The notes below the pieces were generated by a model. That model was not told the DNA's origin and did no database searches. It saw only the letters and a program-made list of their open reading frames with translations. Source: Natrialba taiwanensis DSM 12281 (GTDB lineage Archaea > Halobacteriota > Halobacteria > Halobacteriales > Natrialbaceae). Taken from it: DNA of 64,000 nucleotides. The stretch covers positions 127,203 through 191,202 of the forward strand of contig NZ_AOIL01000067.1 of assembly GCF_000337595.1 (NCBI RefSeq), in the 5' to 3' direction. Shown here one piece after another: positions 52,386 to 60,945 of this stretch. A program made the translations under genes and the position numbers. How positions within the stretch are numbered: the stretch's first letter is position 1; every line of letters begins with the position of its first letter.

Positions 52386-53369
52386 TTACTCTTCGTCTGC
52401 TGCGCCTTCGAGTTCGTCGACGATTTCGTCGGCGTCGACGTCGGCGTCTTCGAGTGCGTCCTCGATGTCGCCGCCGCCCATACCGCCGCCCATGCCGCCC
52501 ATCATGCCGGGCATGCCCATGCCGCCCATGCCGTCGATGACTTCCTGGACGATGACGCGGTCGACACCGATCTGGTCGATGATGTCCTGGCCGATCTGCT
52601 GTTTGCCCATCATCCACTGCTGGTTCATCGTCATCTGGGGCGTCGCTTCGAGGTACAGCGTCTCCTTCTCGACGAGTTCGGTTTCGAACTCGGGTTCGGC
52701 GTCTTCATCGTCTTCCTCTTCGTCCTCATCGGGTTCGACGGGGACTTCCTCTTCGACTTCGTCGGTCTCGATCCAGAGTTCGGGTTCGAGGCCGAGGTAC
52801 ATCTCGAACAGGCCGGCGGCCTGCTGTTCGCGATCGTCGACTTCGTCGAGGATTTCGTACTCGTACTCGACGTCTTCGCCGGCGAGCGGGTGGTTGAAGT
52901 CAACGCGTGCGCGGCCGCCGATGATCGTGCTGATGTAGCCCTGCTGGCCGTCGACCTGGACGTTCGCACCGGGGTAGCGGTCGTCCTCGTCGATCTTCTC
53001 CGCACTGACGGTTTCGACGTTGTCCGGGTCGTACTCGCCGAAGGCGTCTTCGGCGTCGATCGTCACGGTACCGGAGTCGCCAGGCTCGCTGCCGACGAGT
53101 GCGTCCTCGACGCCCTCGAAGATGTGGCCCTCGCCGATGACGATCGTGCGCGGTTTGAACTCCTGATTCTGGTCTGCGACACCCTCCTCTTCGGCGATAT
53201 CCGGATCGGTCGTGTCGACCAGTTGGTCACCGTCGGTGGTGTATGCAGTGTACTCAAGTTCGACGAAGTCGCCGTTCTGAAGCCCGTCGGCTTCGTCAGC
53301 GTCTCCGTCGGCTTCCGCTTCGACGTCATCGGCCTGCTCATCGAGCTCGGCCTCCTGTTCCTCAGTCAT
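52386..53369 (-). CDS. FKBP-type peptidyl-prolyl isomerase, SlyD-like, with extra C-terminal domain
   Basis: The 327-residue protein has an FKBP domain (GDFVELEYTAYTTDGDQLVD near residues 32-52, EDALVGSEPGDSGTVTI, then YISTIIGGRARVDFNHPLAG, which is the SlyD/archaeal FKBP insert-in-flap region) and a haloarchaeal C-terminal part with QQWMMGKQQIGQDIIDQIGV and a Gly/Met-rich GMGGMGMPGMMGG tract. It should speed proline isomerisation and act as a chaperone. The start at 53369 precedes an acidic N-terminus. Confidence 0.93.
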   Translation of the reverse strand: MTEEQEAELDEQADDVEAEADGDADEADGLQNGDFVELEYTAYTTDGDQLVDTTDPDIAEEEGVADQNQEFKPRTIVIGEGHIFEGVEDALVGSEPGDSGTVTIDAEDAFGEYDPDNVETVSAEKIDEDDRYPGANVQVDGQQGYISTIIGGRARVDFNHPLAGEDVEYEYEILDEVDDREQQAAGLFEMYLGLEPELWIETDEVEEEVPVEPDEDEEEDDEDAEPEFETELVEKETLYLEATPQMTMNQQWMMGKQQIGQDIIDQIGVDRVIVQEVIDGMGGMGMPGMMGGMGGGMGGGDIEDALEDADVDADEIVDELEGAADEE

Positions 53370-53509
53370 ACGTGGTACGTCCCGCCGTCGACATTTAAGT
53401 ACGACGCTTTGGCTTGAGAACGACGAACGGTTTCGGTTGACGACCACTCCGCCCGAGTGCCCAGAGCGACCGATACTTACTGCCGCCGCCCGTTCGCCCA
53501 CCTACGAAC

Positions 53510-54145
53510 ATGTATGAGGTCGAAGTGAAGGTGCCCGCCGAACTCGACCGCGTCCGGGCGCGACTCGAGGATGCACCGCTCGAGGTAACGTCGCAGGGGG
53601 CTGTCGTTCAAACAGACACGTATTACGACGCACCGCACCGATCGTTTCCCGAGACGGACGAGGCGCTTCGGATCCGGAGCGAACACCACCAGTCCGGCCC
53701 GGTCGAACCGAGCGAGGCGGCCGAATCCGACGCCGACCCGCACGCGCACGACGACACCGCCCACGAGACCCGCGTCACCTACAAAGGCCCGCTCGTCGAC
53801 GAGGAATCGAAGACCCGCGAAGAGGTCGAAACCACCGTCGGCGACGCCGAGACGTTCGACGCCGTGCTGACGAATCTCGGCTTCGAGGCCGCCGCAACGG
53901 TTCGCAAGGAACGCGAGCGATACACGGTCGCGCCCGCGGATGGTGCGGCGGACGAGTTCGAGTTCACCGTCACGCTCGACGCCGTCGACGACGTGGGCGA
54001 GTACATCGAAGTCGAAACTGAACTCGCGGACGAGCGTGCGCTCGAGTCTGCCCGGAGCGGCGCGTACAACGTCCTTCGCGCACTTGAACTCGATCCGGAC
54101 GACCAGATTCGGACCTCGTACCTGGGGTTGCTGCTCGAGTCGTGA
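53510..54145 (+). CDS. CYTH domain protein (class IV adenylate cyclase-like)
   Basis: The 211-residue protein begins MYEVEVKVPAEL with the family ExExK motif and continues with TDTYYDAPHRSFPETDEALRIR, VTYKGPLVDEESKTREEVET (in parts: VTYKGPLVDEESK, TREEVETTVGD) and EYIEVETELADE, the charged residues lining the triphosphate tunnel. Archaeal members are thought to be triphosphatases or cyclases. A long acidic insert near residues 63-82 is haloarchaeal. A TATA-like CGATACTTAC lies about 30 nt upstream. Confidence 0.93.
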   Translation: MYEVEVKVPAELDRVRARLEDAPLEVTSQGAVVQTDTYYDAPHRSFPETDEALRIRSEHHQSGPVEPSEAAESDADPHAHDDTAHETRVTYKGPLVDEESKTREEVETTVGDAETFDAVLTNLGFEAAATVRKERERYTVAPADGAADEFEFTVTLDAVDDVGEYIEVETELADERALESARSGAYNVLRALELDPDDQIRTSYLGLLLES

Positions 54146-54215
54146 GCGTGCGGTCGCCGAGAGCGAGGACACCCGGATAACTCCCGGGTATTTTCCGGCG
54201 CAGCACTGTTTCCGC

Positions 54216-54225
54216 AAGTTATAGA
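54216..54225 (+). promoter_or_regulatory. TATA-like element of the methionine adenosyltransferase gene
   Basis: AAGTTATAGA, centred 29 nt before the ATG at 54250; it supports 54250 over a GTG at 54241. Confidence 0.45.
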
Positions 54226-54249
54226 AACTCGCTCCGTTTAGTGCCGGCA

Positions 54250-55455
54250 ATGAGCGAGCGGAACATCCGGGTCGAGCCGATCGACCGGCAGGCCGTCGAG
54301 GATCAGGAGGTCGAAATCGTCGAGCGAAAGGGGATCGGACACCCGGACTCTATCTGTGATGGGGTGGCTGAGAGCGTCGCCGGCGCGCTCGCCCGCGAAT
54401 ATCTCGATCGTGTGGGGGAAGTGCTTCACTTCAATACGGACGAGACGCAACTCGTCGCGGGCGAGGCAGCACCCGCGTTCGGCGGCGGCGAGGTCGTCGA
54501 CCCGATCTACCTGCTGATCGTCGGCCGCGCGACCAAACACTACGAGGGACAGACGATTCCGACCGAGACGATCGCACTGCGGGCCGCACGCGAGTATCTA
54601 GAGGAGACGATCCCGCAGCTCGAATACGGCGAGGACATCGTCGTCGACGTGAAACTCGGCGAGGGAAGCGGGGATCTACAGGATGTGTTCGGCGAGGACG
54701 AGGTGCGCGTTCCGATGGCCAACGACACCAGTTTCGGTGTCGGCCACGCGCCGCTGACCGAGACGGAGCAGATCGTCTCCGAGGCCGAGTCTCGACTCAA
54801 CGGCGAGTTCGCCGCGGAGAACCCCTATCTGGGCCCGGACGTGAAGATCATGGGCAAGCGGGAGGGCGACACGATCGACGTCACCGTCGCGGCGGCGATG
54901 GTCGACGAGTTCATCGCGGATATCGACGCGTACGCGGATGCCGTCGAGTCGGTCCGCGAATTCGTCGCCGAGGTTGCGGGCGAACACACTGACCGCGAGG
55001 TCAACGTCCACGTGAACACGGCCGACGACTACGAGGAGGGGTCGATCTATCTCACCGTCACCGGCACGTCGGCCGAACAGGGCGACGACGGCTCCGTCGG
55101 CCGCGGCAACCGCGCGAACGGGCTCATCACGCCCAATCGGTCGATGTCGATGGAGGCCACGAGCGGCAAGAACCCGGTCAACCACATCGGGAAGATCTAC
55201 AACCTGCTTTCGACCCAGATCGCGGAGGAAGTCGTCGCCGAGGTCGACGGCATCCGCGACCTGCGCGTTCGCCTGCTCAGCCAGATCGGTCGCCCGATCG
55301 ACCAGCCCCACGTCGCCGACGTGCACGTCGTCACCGCCGACGGCGTCGCCCTCGAAGACGTGGAAGACGAGATCAACGCGATCGTCGATACTGAACTCGC
55401 GAACGTCACCGAGATCACGCGCAAGGTTATCGACGGCGAACTGACGACGTTTTAG
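54250..55455 (+). CDS. Methionine adenosyltransferase, archaeal type
   Basis: The 401-residue protein matches the archaeal family distinct from bacterial MetK. Its sequence includes [54 protein letters not shown] (in parts: [23 protein letters not shown]), [21 protein letters not shown] (in parts: [26 protein letters not shown]) and [12 protein letters not shown]. It makes S-adenosylmethionine from methionine and ATP. Full length is normal. Confidence 0.96.
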   Translation: MSERNIRVEPIDRQAVEDQEVEIVERKGIGHPDSICDGVAESVAGALAREYLDRVGEVLHFNTDETQLVAGEAAPAFGGGEVVDPIYLLIVGRATKHYEGQTIPTETIALRAAREYLEETIPQLEYGEDIVVDVKLGEGSGDLQDVFGEDEVRVPMANDTSFGVGHAPLTETEQIVSEAESRLNGEFAAENPYLGPDVKIMGKREGDTIDVTVAAAMVDEFIADIDAYADAVESVREFVAEVAGEHTDREVNVHVNTADDYEEGSIYLTVTGTSAEQGDDGSVGRGNRANGLITPNRSMSMEATSGKNPVNHIGKIYNLLSTQIAEEVVAEVDGIRDLRVRLLSQIGRPIDQPHVADVHVVTADGVALEDVEDEINAIVDTELANVTEITRKVIDGELTTF

Positions 55456-55470
55456 GTCTCGTTCTCGAAC

Positions 55471-56257
55471 CTATTCAGTCGCGTTCTCGGCCGTTGATTC
55501 CGCCGAGTCCGCCGACTTCGATAGTTGGCGTACGGTCGAGCGCACCGCCACAACGCTTTCTCGCTGTTCGCGCGTCGACTCGGAGATCGTCTCGAGTTCG
55601 TCGCGGAGGCTGTTCATTTCGTCGACGGCGAGGTCGACCGTCGCGGCGATTTCCTCGCTGCCGGCGGCCTGATCGTCGATCGCGGTCGCGACTTCGCCGA
55701 CGCCGGCCGCCGCGTCGTCGATCGCAGTGGCGATGTCGTCGAGTCGGGCCAGCGCGTTCTCGACGCGGTCAACGCCGTCGTCGATTCGGTCGGTTGTCGT
55801 CTCGAACTGGTCGGCCGTGGACTCGATTTCCGCCTGCACGTCCTCGATCGTCGCCTCGATCCGGCCCGCCTGTTCCTGGGTCTCTTCGGCCAGCGACTTG
55901 ACCTCGCTGGCGACGATGGCGAAGCCGGCACCCTCCTCGCCGGCCTGTGCGGCCTCGATCTGGGCGTTGAGCGCCAGGATGTTCGTCTGGTCAGCGATGC
56001 CGTCGATGACGTCGACGATCTCGCCGATCTCGTCGATGCTCTCGTGGAGCGTTTCGATATCGGCCGACACGTCTTCGGCGGCGTCCGACACCGTTTCCAT
56101 CGTCTCGATAGCGCCGCTTGCAGCGTCTGCGCCCTGTCACCTCGACCGAGGCGAGATACTGCTCGAGCAGTGCGCTCTCGCCCTGACTGTGGTCGGTTCG
56201 TGTCGAATCCACCGCTTCGGTACCCGTTCGTGTTTCGCGTGCCAACGGCTCGCTCAT
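55471..56257 (-). pseudogene. Methyl-accepting-type signalling gene broken by a frameshift
   Basis: A first frame from the ATG at 56257 encodes MSEPLARETRTGTEAVDSTR and ALLEQYLASVEV, then shifts. In the next frame, from about 56137, QGADAASGAIETMETVSDAA leads into a typical chemoreceptor signalling domain: ILALNAQIEAAQAGEEGAGF and AIVASEVKSLAEETQEQAGR. There is no membrane segment or HAMP domain. Removing one base near 56137 restores one frame. Alternatively the 209-residue second frame could start at its own ATG at 56100 as a stand-alone signalling protein. Confidence 0.65.
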
Positions 56258-56360
56258 TACGCTGGACAGTCCGTCCATCGACTATAATCTCTCTGGCCAT
56301 CTCCGCTCGATGCCGTCGCCGTCTGAGACCGGTTCCCACGAACTCGTCGCTCGTAACCCC

Positions 56361-56367
56361 CTTATGG
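56361..56367 (+). promoter_or_regulatory. TATA-like element of thiI
   Basis: CTTATGG, centred 25 nt before the ATG at 56389. Confidence 0.4.
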
Positions 56368-56388
56368 CCCGCCTCCCTAACGAGGGGC

Positions 56389-57567
56389 ATGCATCCGCCG
56401 GGAGCCGACACCGTCCTCGTCCGCCACGGGGACGTCAACACCAAGAGCAATACCGTCAAGCGGTACATGGAGGACCGCCTCGCCGAGAACATCGAGGCCC
56501 TCCTCGCCGACCGCTCGATCCCCGGCGAGGTCGAACGCCGGTGGAATCGCCCGCTGATCCACACCGACGAGGAGCGCGTCGACGCCGCGACCGACGCCGC
56601 GACCGACGCGTTCGGCGTCGTCTCCGGCAGCCCCGCCCTGACGGTCGACACCGCCATGGGCGAAATCTGTACGGCGCTCGCGGAAACCGCCCGCGCGTGC
56701 TACGACGGCGGCGCGTTTGCCGTCGACGCCCGCCGGGCCGACAAGAGCCTGCCCTACACGAGCGAAGAACTCGCCCGCGAGGGCGGCACCGCCATCTGGG
56801 AGGCCGTCGAGGACGAGTTCAGCCCCGAAGTCGACCTCGATAACCCCGACCTCACCTTCGGCGTCGAGGTCCGCGAAGACTTCGCGTTTATCTACCTCAA
56901 GACGGTCCCGGGGCCGGGCGGCCTGCCGCTCGGAGCCCAGGAGCCCGTCATCGCCCTGATCAGCGGCGGGATCGACTCGCCGGTCGCGGCCTACGAGCTG
57001 ATGAAACGCGGGAGCCCGGTCGTCCCAGTCTACGTCGACCTCGGGGCCTACGGCGGTATCGACCACGAGGCGCGCGCGATGGAGACGGTGCGGACGCTCT
57101 CGCAGTACGCTCCGAACTTCGATATGCAGGTCTACAAGGTCCCCGGCGGCGAGACGGTCGATCACCTCGTGGAGACGATGGAACAGGGCCGGATGCTCTC
57201 GCTGCGGCGCTTTTTCTACCGGGCGGCGGAGCACCTCGCCGAGCGGGTCGACGCCCACGGCATCGTCACCGGCGAAGCCGTCGGCCAGAAGTCGAGCCAG
57301 ACCCTCCAGAATCTCGGCGTCACCAGCCGCGCGACTCAGCTCCCGATCCACCGCCCGCTGCTCACCCGGGACAAACCGGAAATCGTCGCTCAAGCCCGCG
57401 AAATCGATACGTACACGCAATCGACGATCAACGCTGGCTGCAACCGCGTGGCACCCGACCGCGTCGAGACGAACGCTCGGCTCGAACCGCTGCTTGAACA
57501 CGAGCCCGACGACCTCTTCGAGCGGGCCGAAGACGCGGCGAAACGCGCTGAACTCGTCGAACCCTGA
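56389..57567 (+). CDS. thiI: tRNA 4-thiouridine sulfurtransferase
   Basis: The 392-residue protein has the ferredoxin-like/THUMP N-terminal region, the PP-loop ALISGGIDSPVAAYELMKRG (SGGIDS at residues 192-197) and a C-terminal active Cys in INAGCNRV. It adenylates U8 in tRNA for sulfuration. There is no rhodanese domain, as in most archaea, so the persulfide Cys lies within the core. The start at 56389 is set by MHPPGADTVLVRHGDVNTKS. Confidence 0.95.
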   Translation: MHPPGADTVLVRHGDVNTKSNTVKRYMEDRLAENIEALLADRSIPGEVERRWNRPLIHTDEERVDAATDAATDAFGVVSGSPALTVDTAMGEICTALAETARACYDGGAFAVDARRADKSLPYTSEELAREGGTAIWEAVEDEFSPEVDLDNPDLTFGVEVREDFAFIYLKTVPGPGGLPLGAQEPVIALISGGIDSPVAAYELMKRGSPVVPVYVDLGAYGGIDHEARAMETVRTLSQYAPNFDMQVYKVPGGETVDHLVETMEQGRMLSLRRFFYRAAEHLAERVDAHGIVTGEAVGQKSSQTLQNLGVTSRATQLPIHRPLLTRDKPEIVAQAREIDTYTQSTINAGCNRVAPDRVETNARLEPLLEHEPDDLFERAEDAAKRAELVEP

Positions 57568-57624
57568 GTCGAAAACAGCGTCCTCCGCGATAGAGAGATA
57601 TGCTCCCTGTACGAAACGGTATCC

Positions 57625-58062
57625 ATGAACACCGAGTTCACAGAGAAGGAGACCATTTGGGGTCGTCACTCCAATCCGAAGAGTGGCTGGAGTCGATTGG
57701 GTGCCGGATTTGTGATTATTGCCGCCCTCTACTATCGCAACTGGAGGGTGATTGGGCTCACAATTCTGTTCTTGGTGATCAATCCGGTGTTGTTCCGCGA
57801 ACCCTCCGAAGAGCCGGATGACTGGATGTATGCGGTCGTGCGGGCCGAAGAACGCTGGACGAGCGACGGACATCGCCTCATCGGCCTCGGCTATCCGCAG
57901 ATTCTTAATACGCTGAGCGTTCCGGTCGGGCTCTATGGCCTCTACGCTGCGTATAAGCAGAAGCCGGTTTCGACGGTGGCTTTCTCGCTCGCTTCAGCGG
58001 GACTCAACCAGTGGTGTATGAAGGAAATCATCGACCACTACCGAGAACTCGACTCTCGATAA
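57625..58062 (+). CDS. DUF6653-type small membrane protein
   Basis: The 145-residue protein opens MNTEFTEKETIWGRHSNPKS and continues with GWSRLGAGFVIIAALYYRNW, a pattern of the DUF6653 family. It has two or three hydrophobic segments and a Tyr/Trp-rich C-terminus. Function is unknown. It follows thiI by 57 nt on the same strand and may be co-transcribed. A UUCG tetraloop hairpin lies 33 nt past its stop. Confidence 0.8.
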   Translation: MNTEFTEKETIWGRHSNPKSGWSRLGAGFVIIAALYYRNWRVIGLTILFLVINPVLFREPSEEPDDWMYAVVRAEERWTSDGHRLIGLGYPQILNTLSVPVGLYGLYAAYKQKPVSTVAFSLASAGLNQWCMKEIIDHYRELDSR

Positions 58063-58095
58063 ACAGCGGTCCACAGATATCGGCCGCCTACCGCC

Positions 58096-58109
58096 TCTCC
58101 TTCGGGAGA
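58096..58109 (+). terminator. UUCG-tetraloop hairpin
   Basis: TCTCC-TTCG-GGAGA forms a perfect five-pair stem between the convergent DUF6653 and pyrD genes. No T run follows, so terminator function is tentative. Confidence 0.35.
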
Positions 58110-58212
58110 TCCGTATCCTGTACTCGGCACCGCTCGACAACCATCTGCGGTCACGGCGTGATCGCCTCGGCCGGTGTGACCAACTGATCGATTCGACTCG
58201 CACACCGCTAAG

Positions 58213-59283
58213 TCACTCGAGTTCAGCGCCGACGGCGTCCGCGACCGAGTCGAATCCGTCGCGTTCGAGGAGGTCCACGAGCCCGCGGTTGATCCGTTTC
58301 GCGGTCGAGGGGCCCTGGTAGACGAAGCCGGTGTACAACTGGACGAGCGACGCGCCGGCGCGGATCTTTCGGTAGGCGCTCGCGGCCGAATCGACGCCGC
58401 CGACGCCGATGATCGGCAGGTCGCCGTCGGTGTGGTCGGCGATCGTGCGGATGACCGCGGTCGAGCGCTCCTCGAGCGGTTTGCCGCTGAGGCCGCCCCA
58501 CTCTTCGCGCCGCGGCGAGGCGAGATTCTCGCGGCCAGTCGACGTGTTCGTCGCGACGATCCCATCGAGGTCGAACGCCCGGACGATGTCGACGAGTTCG
58601 AGAATCGACTCGGCGGGTTCGTCGGGACCGACCTTCACCAGGATCGGCACGTCCGCGTCGTTTTCGGCTTCGAGCGTCTCGAAAATCTCCCGAAGATGGT
58701 CGGGGGAGGCCTCGTCGAACTCGTCGGGCGTGTTCGGACAGGAGACGTTGACGACGACGTAGTCGGCGAACGGCGAGAGGCGGTCGAAGACGCGCCGGTA
58801 GTCCTCGACGGCTTCGCGCTCCGTCGACGAGTTCATCTTGCCGATGTTCACGCCGAGTGGAAAGTCGGGCGTGCCGTCGGTCTCGAGCCGGGACTTCACC
58901 CGCTCCATCCCCTGGCCGTTGAACCCCATGCGGTTGACCATCGCCTCGTCCTCGCGCAGGCGGAACAGCCGCGGCCGGTCGTTGCCGCCCTGCGAGTATG
59001 GTGTCACGGTGCCGATTTCGACGAATCCGAAGCCGAGCGCGGCGAGCGCGTGGGTCACCTCGGCGTTCTTGTCGAAGCCGGCCGCGATCCCGACCGGGTT
59101 CGGGAACGTCGTGTCGAACAGGTCGATGCAGAGTGCGGGATGGTCGTACTGGTAGGCCGCCGCCATGGCCGCCCGCGTCGGCCGGGTGGACTGTGCCGCC
59201 CGGAGCGTCCGCTTTCCGAGACTGTGGGCCGTCTCGGCCGGAAGCCGGAACGCGAGCGGGCGAACTCGCGAGTACAGCGTCAT
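58213..59283 (-). CDS. pyrD: Dihydroorotate dehydrogenase (quinone)
   Basis: The 356-residue protein is a class 2 enzyme: the N-terminal membrane-contact segment (RVRPLAFRLPAETAHSLGKR), FPNPVGIAAGFDKNAEVTHA, VVVNVSCPNTPDEF and the FMN phosphate site IIGVGGVDSAASAYRKIRAG with IDRGLVDLLERDGF-type ending RGLVDLLERDGF. The class 2 catalytic Ser lies in the VNVSCPN region. It oxidises dihydroorotate and passes electrons to the quinone pool. It is downstream of the [2Fe-2S] gene on the same strand. Confidence 0.94.
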   Translation of the reverse strand: MTLYSRVRPLAFRLPAETAHSLGKRTLRAAQSTRPTRAAMAAAYQYDHPALCIDLFDTTFPNPVGIAAGFDKNAEVTHALAALGFGFVEIGTVTPYSQGGNDRPRLFRLREDEAMVNRMGFNGQGMERVKSRLETDGTPDFPLGVNIGKMNSSTEREAVEDYRRVFDRLSPFADYVVVNVSCPNTPDEFDEASPDHLREIFETLEAENDADVPILVKVGPDEPAESILELVDIVRAFDLDGIVATNTSTGRENLASPRREEWGGLSGKPLEERSTAVIRTIADHTDGDLPIIGVGGVDSAASAYRKIRAGASLVQLYTGFVYQGPSTAKRINRGLVDLLERDGFDSVADAVGAELE

Positions 59284-59382
59284 CGACAGTCCCTCGGTGT
59301 GGCTGGTAGGTAAACGTCCCGGGACGGAGCCGCCAGGGGGCGCGTGCAGGTTCGCGCGCGGAGTCTTACTTCAGCGTGGTTC

Positions 59383-59721
59383 TCAGGAGTCGTCAGGGTC
59401 GCCAATGCAGTCAGCCGCCGGCCCGAACTCGGCCGCGAGTAGCTCCGGAACGTCTTCGGGTGTAACGTCCGAGTACCAGGTGTTTCGCGGCTGGATCGTG
59501 ATCGCGACACCGTCCTCGCTGCACAGGCCGAGACACGAGGTCGTCCCGACGGAAACCGCCGTCCAGAACGCGTCTCGCTCGCGCAACCAGTCTTTGACCG
59601 CCACAACAGTCTCCTCGGCACCGACTGTTCCGCAACTCGCGTGTGCCGACTCGCGGGCGTTGGTACAGACGAAGACGTGCGCGTCGAGGCGTTCGCGCTG
59701 GCGCTCGGTCCGCTCGTTCAT
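59383..59721 (-). CDS. Thioredoxin-like [2Fe-2S] ferredoxin
   Basis: The 112-residue protein has HVFVCTNARESAHASCG and TTSCLGLCSEDGVAITIQPRNT (in parts: TTSCLGLCSEDG, VAITIQPRNTWY), giving the C-x(n)-C...C-x3-C ligands of the thioredoxin-like 2Fe-2S family. Its ATG overlaps the TGA of cbtA (ATGA), so it is translationally coupled to the cobalt transporter genes. Related short proteins occur next to cobalamin-synthesis genes; a role in cobalt or corrin chemistry is inference. Confidence 0.88.
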   Translation of the reverse strand: MNERTERQRERLDAHVFVCTNARESAHASCGTVGAEETVVAVKDWLRERDAFWTAVSVGTTSCLGLCSEDGVAITIQPRNTWYSDVTPEDVPELLAAEFGPAADCIGDPDDS

Positions 59722-60518
59722 GAACGCGAACTCGTGGTGAGGTCTACCCGCCGCTCGGTGCTTGAGTGGGCTCTGGCCCGGGTCTGGAGTCGGTCGAAAC
59801 AGCCGGCGACGAGCACCCAGAGTGCGGCCTGGCTGAGTGCGGTCAGTCCCCGGAACGCGGTGACGAGTTCGCCCGGGATTGCGCCGCTCTCGACGATCGT
59901 CGGTGCTGTGAGAGTCGTCACGGCCGCGAGAGCGACGATCGGGAGGGCTGCAAGACACAGTCCGAGCGGGCGGCTTCGTGTCGACCCACGGCGGTAGCCG
60001 TAGATCGCAGTTGCGGCGATGAGTGCGCCCGCGAGCATGAGTCCGCCGTAGATGGCGATGCGGATCGTCGGGGTGTACGCCTGTTCCGCGCCGGGCGTCG
60101 TCGGCGGCAGAACGAGCCACGGGGCCCCGGAGACGGCGAGAAATCCAGCGCCGGCCAGCACGTAGCCCTTGACCGACCCGCGTCCGGGGAGTGCGGGTTC
60201 GAGGAAGTAGAAGGCGAGTGCGAAGGCGGTTCCGAGCAAGATGCCCCAGAAGACGCCGCTACCGATGCTCACGACGGCAGTCGTCGTTTCGCCGACCGCG
60301 TGGGCGTGCTCGCCGGCAGCGTGGGCATGTTCGCCGGCGGTATGTGCGTGCTCGGCGGCGTGGGCGTGCTCGTGGCCGCTTTCAGCGCCGCCGGCCCCCT
60401 CGGCAAGGGCTTCCATGTACCCAACCAGCGGATTCGCGACCAACATGACGTAGAGGCCGTAGGCGATGCCCGCGATTGCACCCGCGAGCACGCCCCGTTC
60501 GAGGTAGTCGACGAGCAT
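59718..60518 (-). CDS. cbtA: Cobalt transporter subunit CbtA
   Basis: The 266-residue protein has about six membrane helices and the N-terminal pattern LVDYLERGVLAGAIAGIAYGLYVM (in parts: LVDYLERGVLAG, AIAGIAYGLYVM). Residues 49-73 form a His-rich loop of EHAHAAG repeats that probably binds metal. CbtA is the larger part of a predicted cobalt uptake system, often under cobalamin control in bacteria. It overlaps cbtB by one base and the following [2Fe-2S] gene by four. Confidence 0.92.
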   Translation of the reverse strand: MLVDYLERGVLAGAIAGIAYGLYVMLVANPLVGYMEALAEGAGGAESGHEHAHAAEHAHTAGEHAHAAGEHAHAVGETTTAVVSIGSGVFWGILLGTAFALAFYFLEPALPGRGSVKGYVLAGAGFLAVSGAPWLVLPPTTPGAEQAYTPTIRIAIYGGLMLAGALIAATAIYGYRRGSTRSRPLGLCLAALPIVALAAVTTLTAPTIVESGAIPGELVTAFRGLTALSQAALWVLVAGCFDRLQTRARAHSSTERRVDLTTSSRS

Positions 60519-60703
60519 CAGTGACAGGTCACACCGACTGCGTGTCGGAAGTTGTGCAGTGAGTCGTGAACGAGCGGTTCTTGGACGAACAGGAGCGTAA
60601 ACGCCAGTGTCGCAACGAGTGCGAAGACGAGCGCTAATTGGGCGGTCGTGTGATCGTTGCGGGCGGTCCCGATTCGATCGTGGACGGTTTCGGTCGTCTC
60701 CAT
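60518..60703 (-). CDS. cbtB: Cobalt transporter subunit CbtB
   Basis: The 61-residue protein has one membrane helix (ALVFALVATLAFTLLFV) and a C-terminal His-rich motif VHDSLHNFRHAVGVTCH, the metal-binding tail of CbtB. The ATG at 60703 gives METTETVHDRIG. The gene is first in the cbtB-cbtA-ferredoxin operon. A TATA-like TTTACAATTT and a palindrome lie directly upstream. Confidence 0.93.
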   Translation of the reverse strand: METTETVHDRIGTARNDHTTAQLALVFALVATLAFTLLFVQEPLVHDSLHNFRHAVGVTCH

Positions 60704-60706
60704 GAA

Positions 60707-60720
60707 AGTCAATTTTGACT
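60707..60720. promoter_or_regulatory. Palindromic operator AGTCAA-N2-TTGACT upstream of cbtB
   Basis: A perfect 6+6 bp inverted repeat sits 4-17 nt before the cbtB ATG and downstream of its TATA-like element (60731-60740), where a repressor would block transcription. Confidence 0.5.
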
Positions 60721-60945
60721 ATTGAAAGTGAAATTGTAAACCTATCGGTCGCTCTTCGGTCGGCGTGTCCCGCCAGCTGGCGTCCGTTACCCAGTCACGA
60801 GACCGAGGCTGCCCGTCCGACATCGCGATAGCGTCGCCCGATGCGTGCTGGTAGATAACGAAATCGTTTTCCTACAGCTACCGCTTGAATCGACTAACGA
60901 CGAGAGTCATGAGTATTCAACGCCGGTCACCAGGAGGGACGTGCT

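Noticed and set aside
56377-57873. 498-codon frame on the minus strand opposite thiI
   Set aside because: It mirrors thiI and has no recognisable domain; thiI motifs are clear on the plus strand.
60704-60945. Possible cobalamin riboswitch ahead of cbtB
   Set aside because: No B12-box or conserved core sequence was found on either strand; the AGTCAA/TTGACT palindrome fits a protein operator better.
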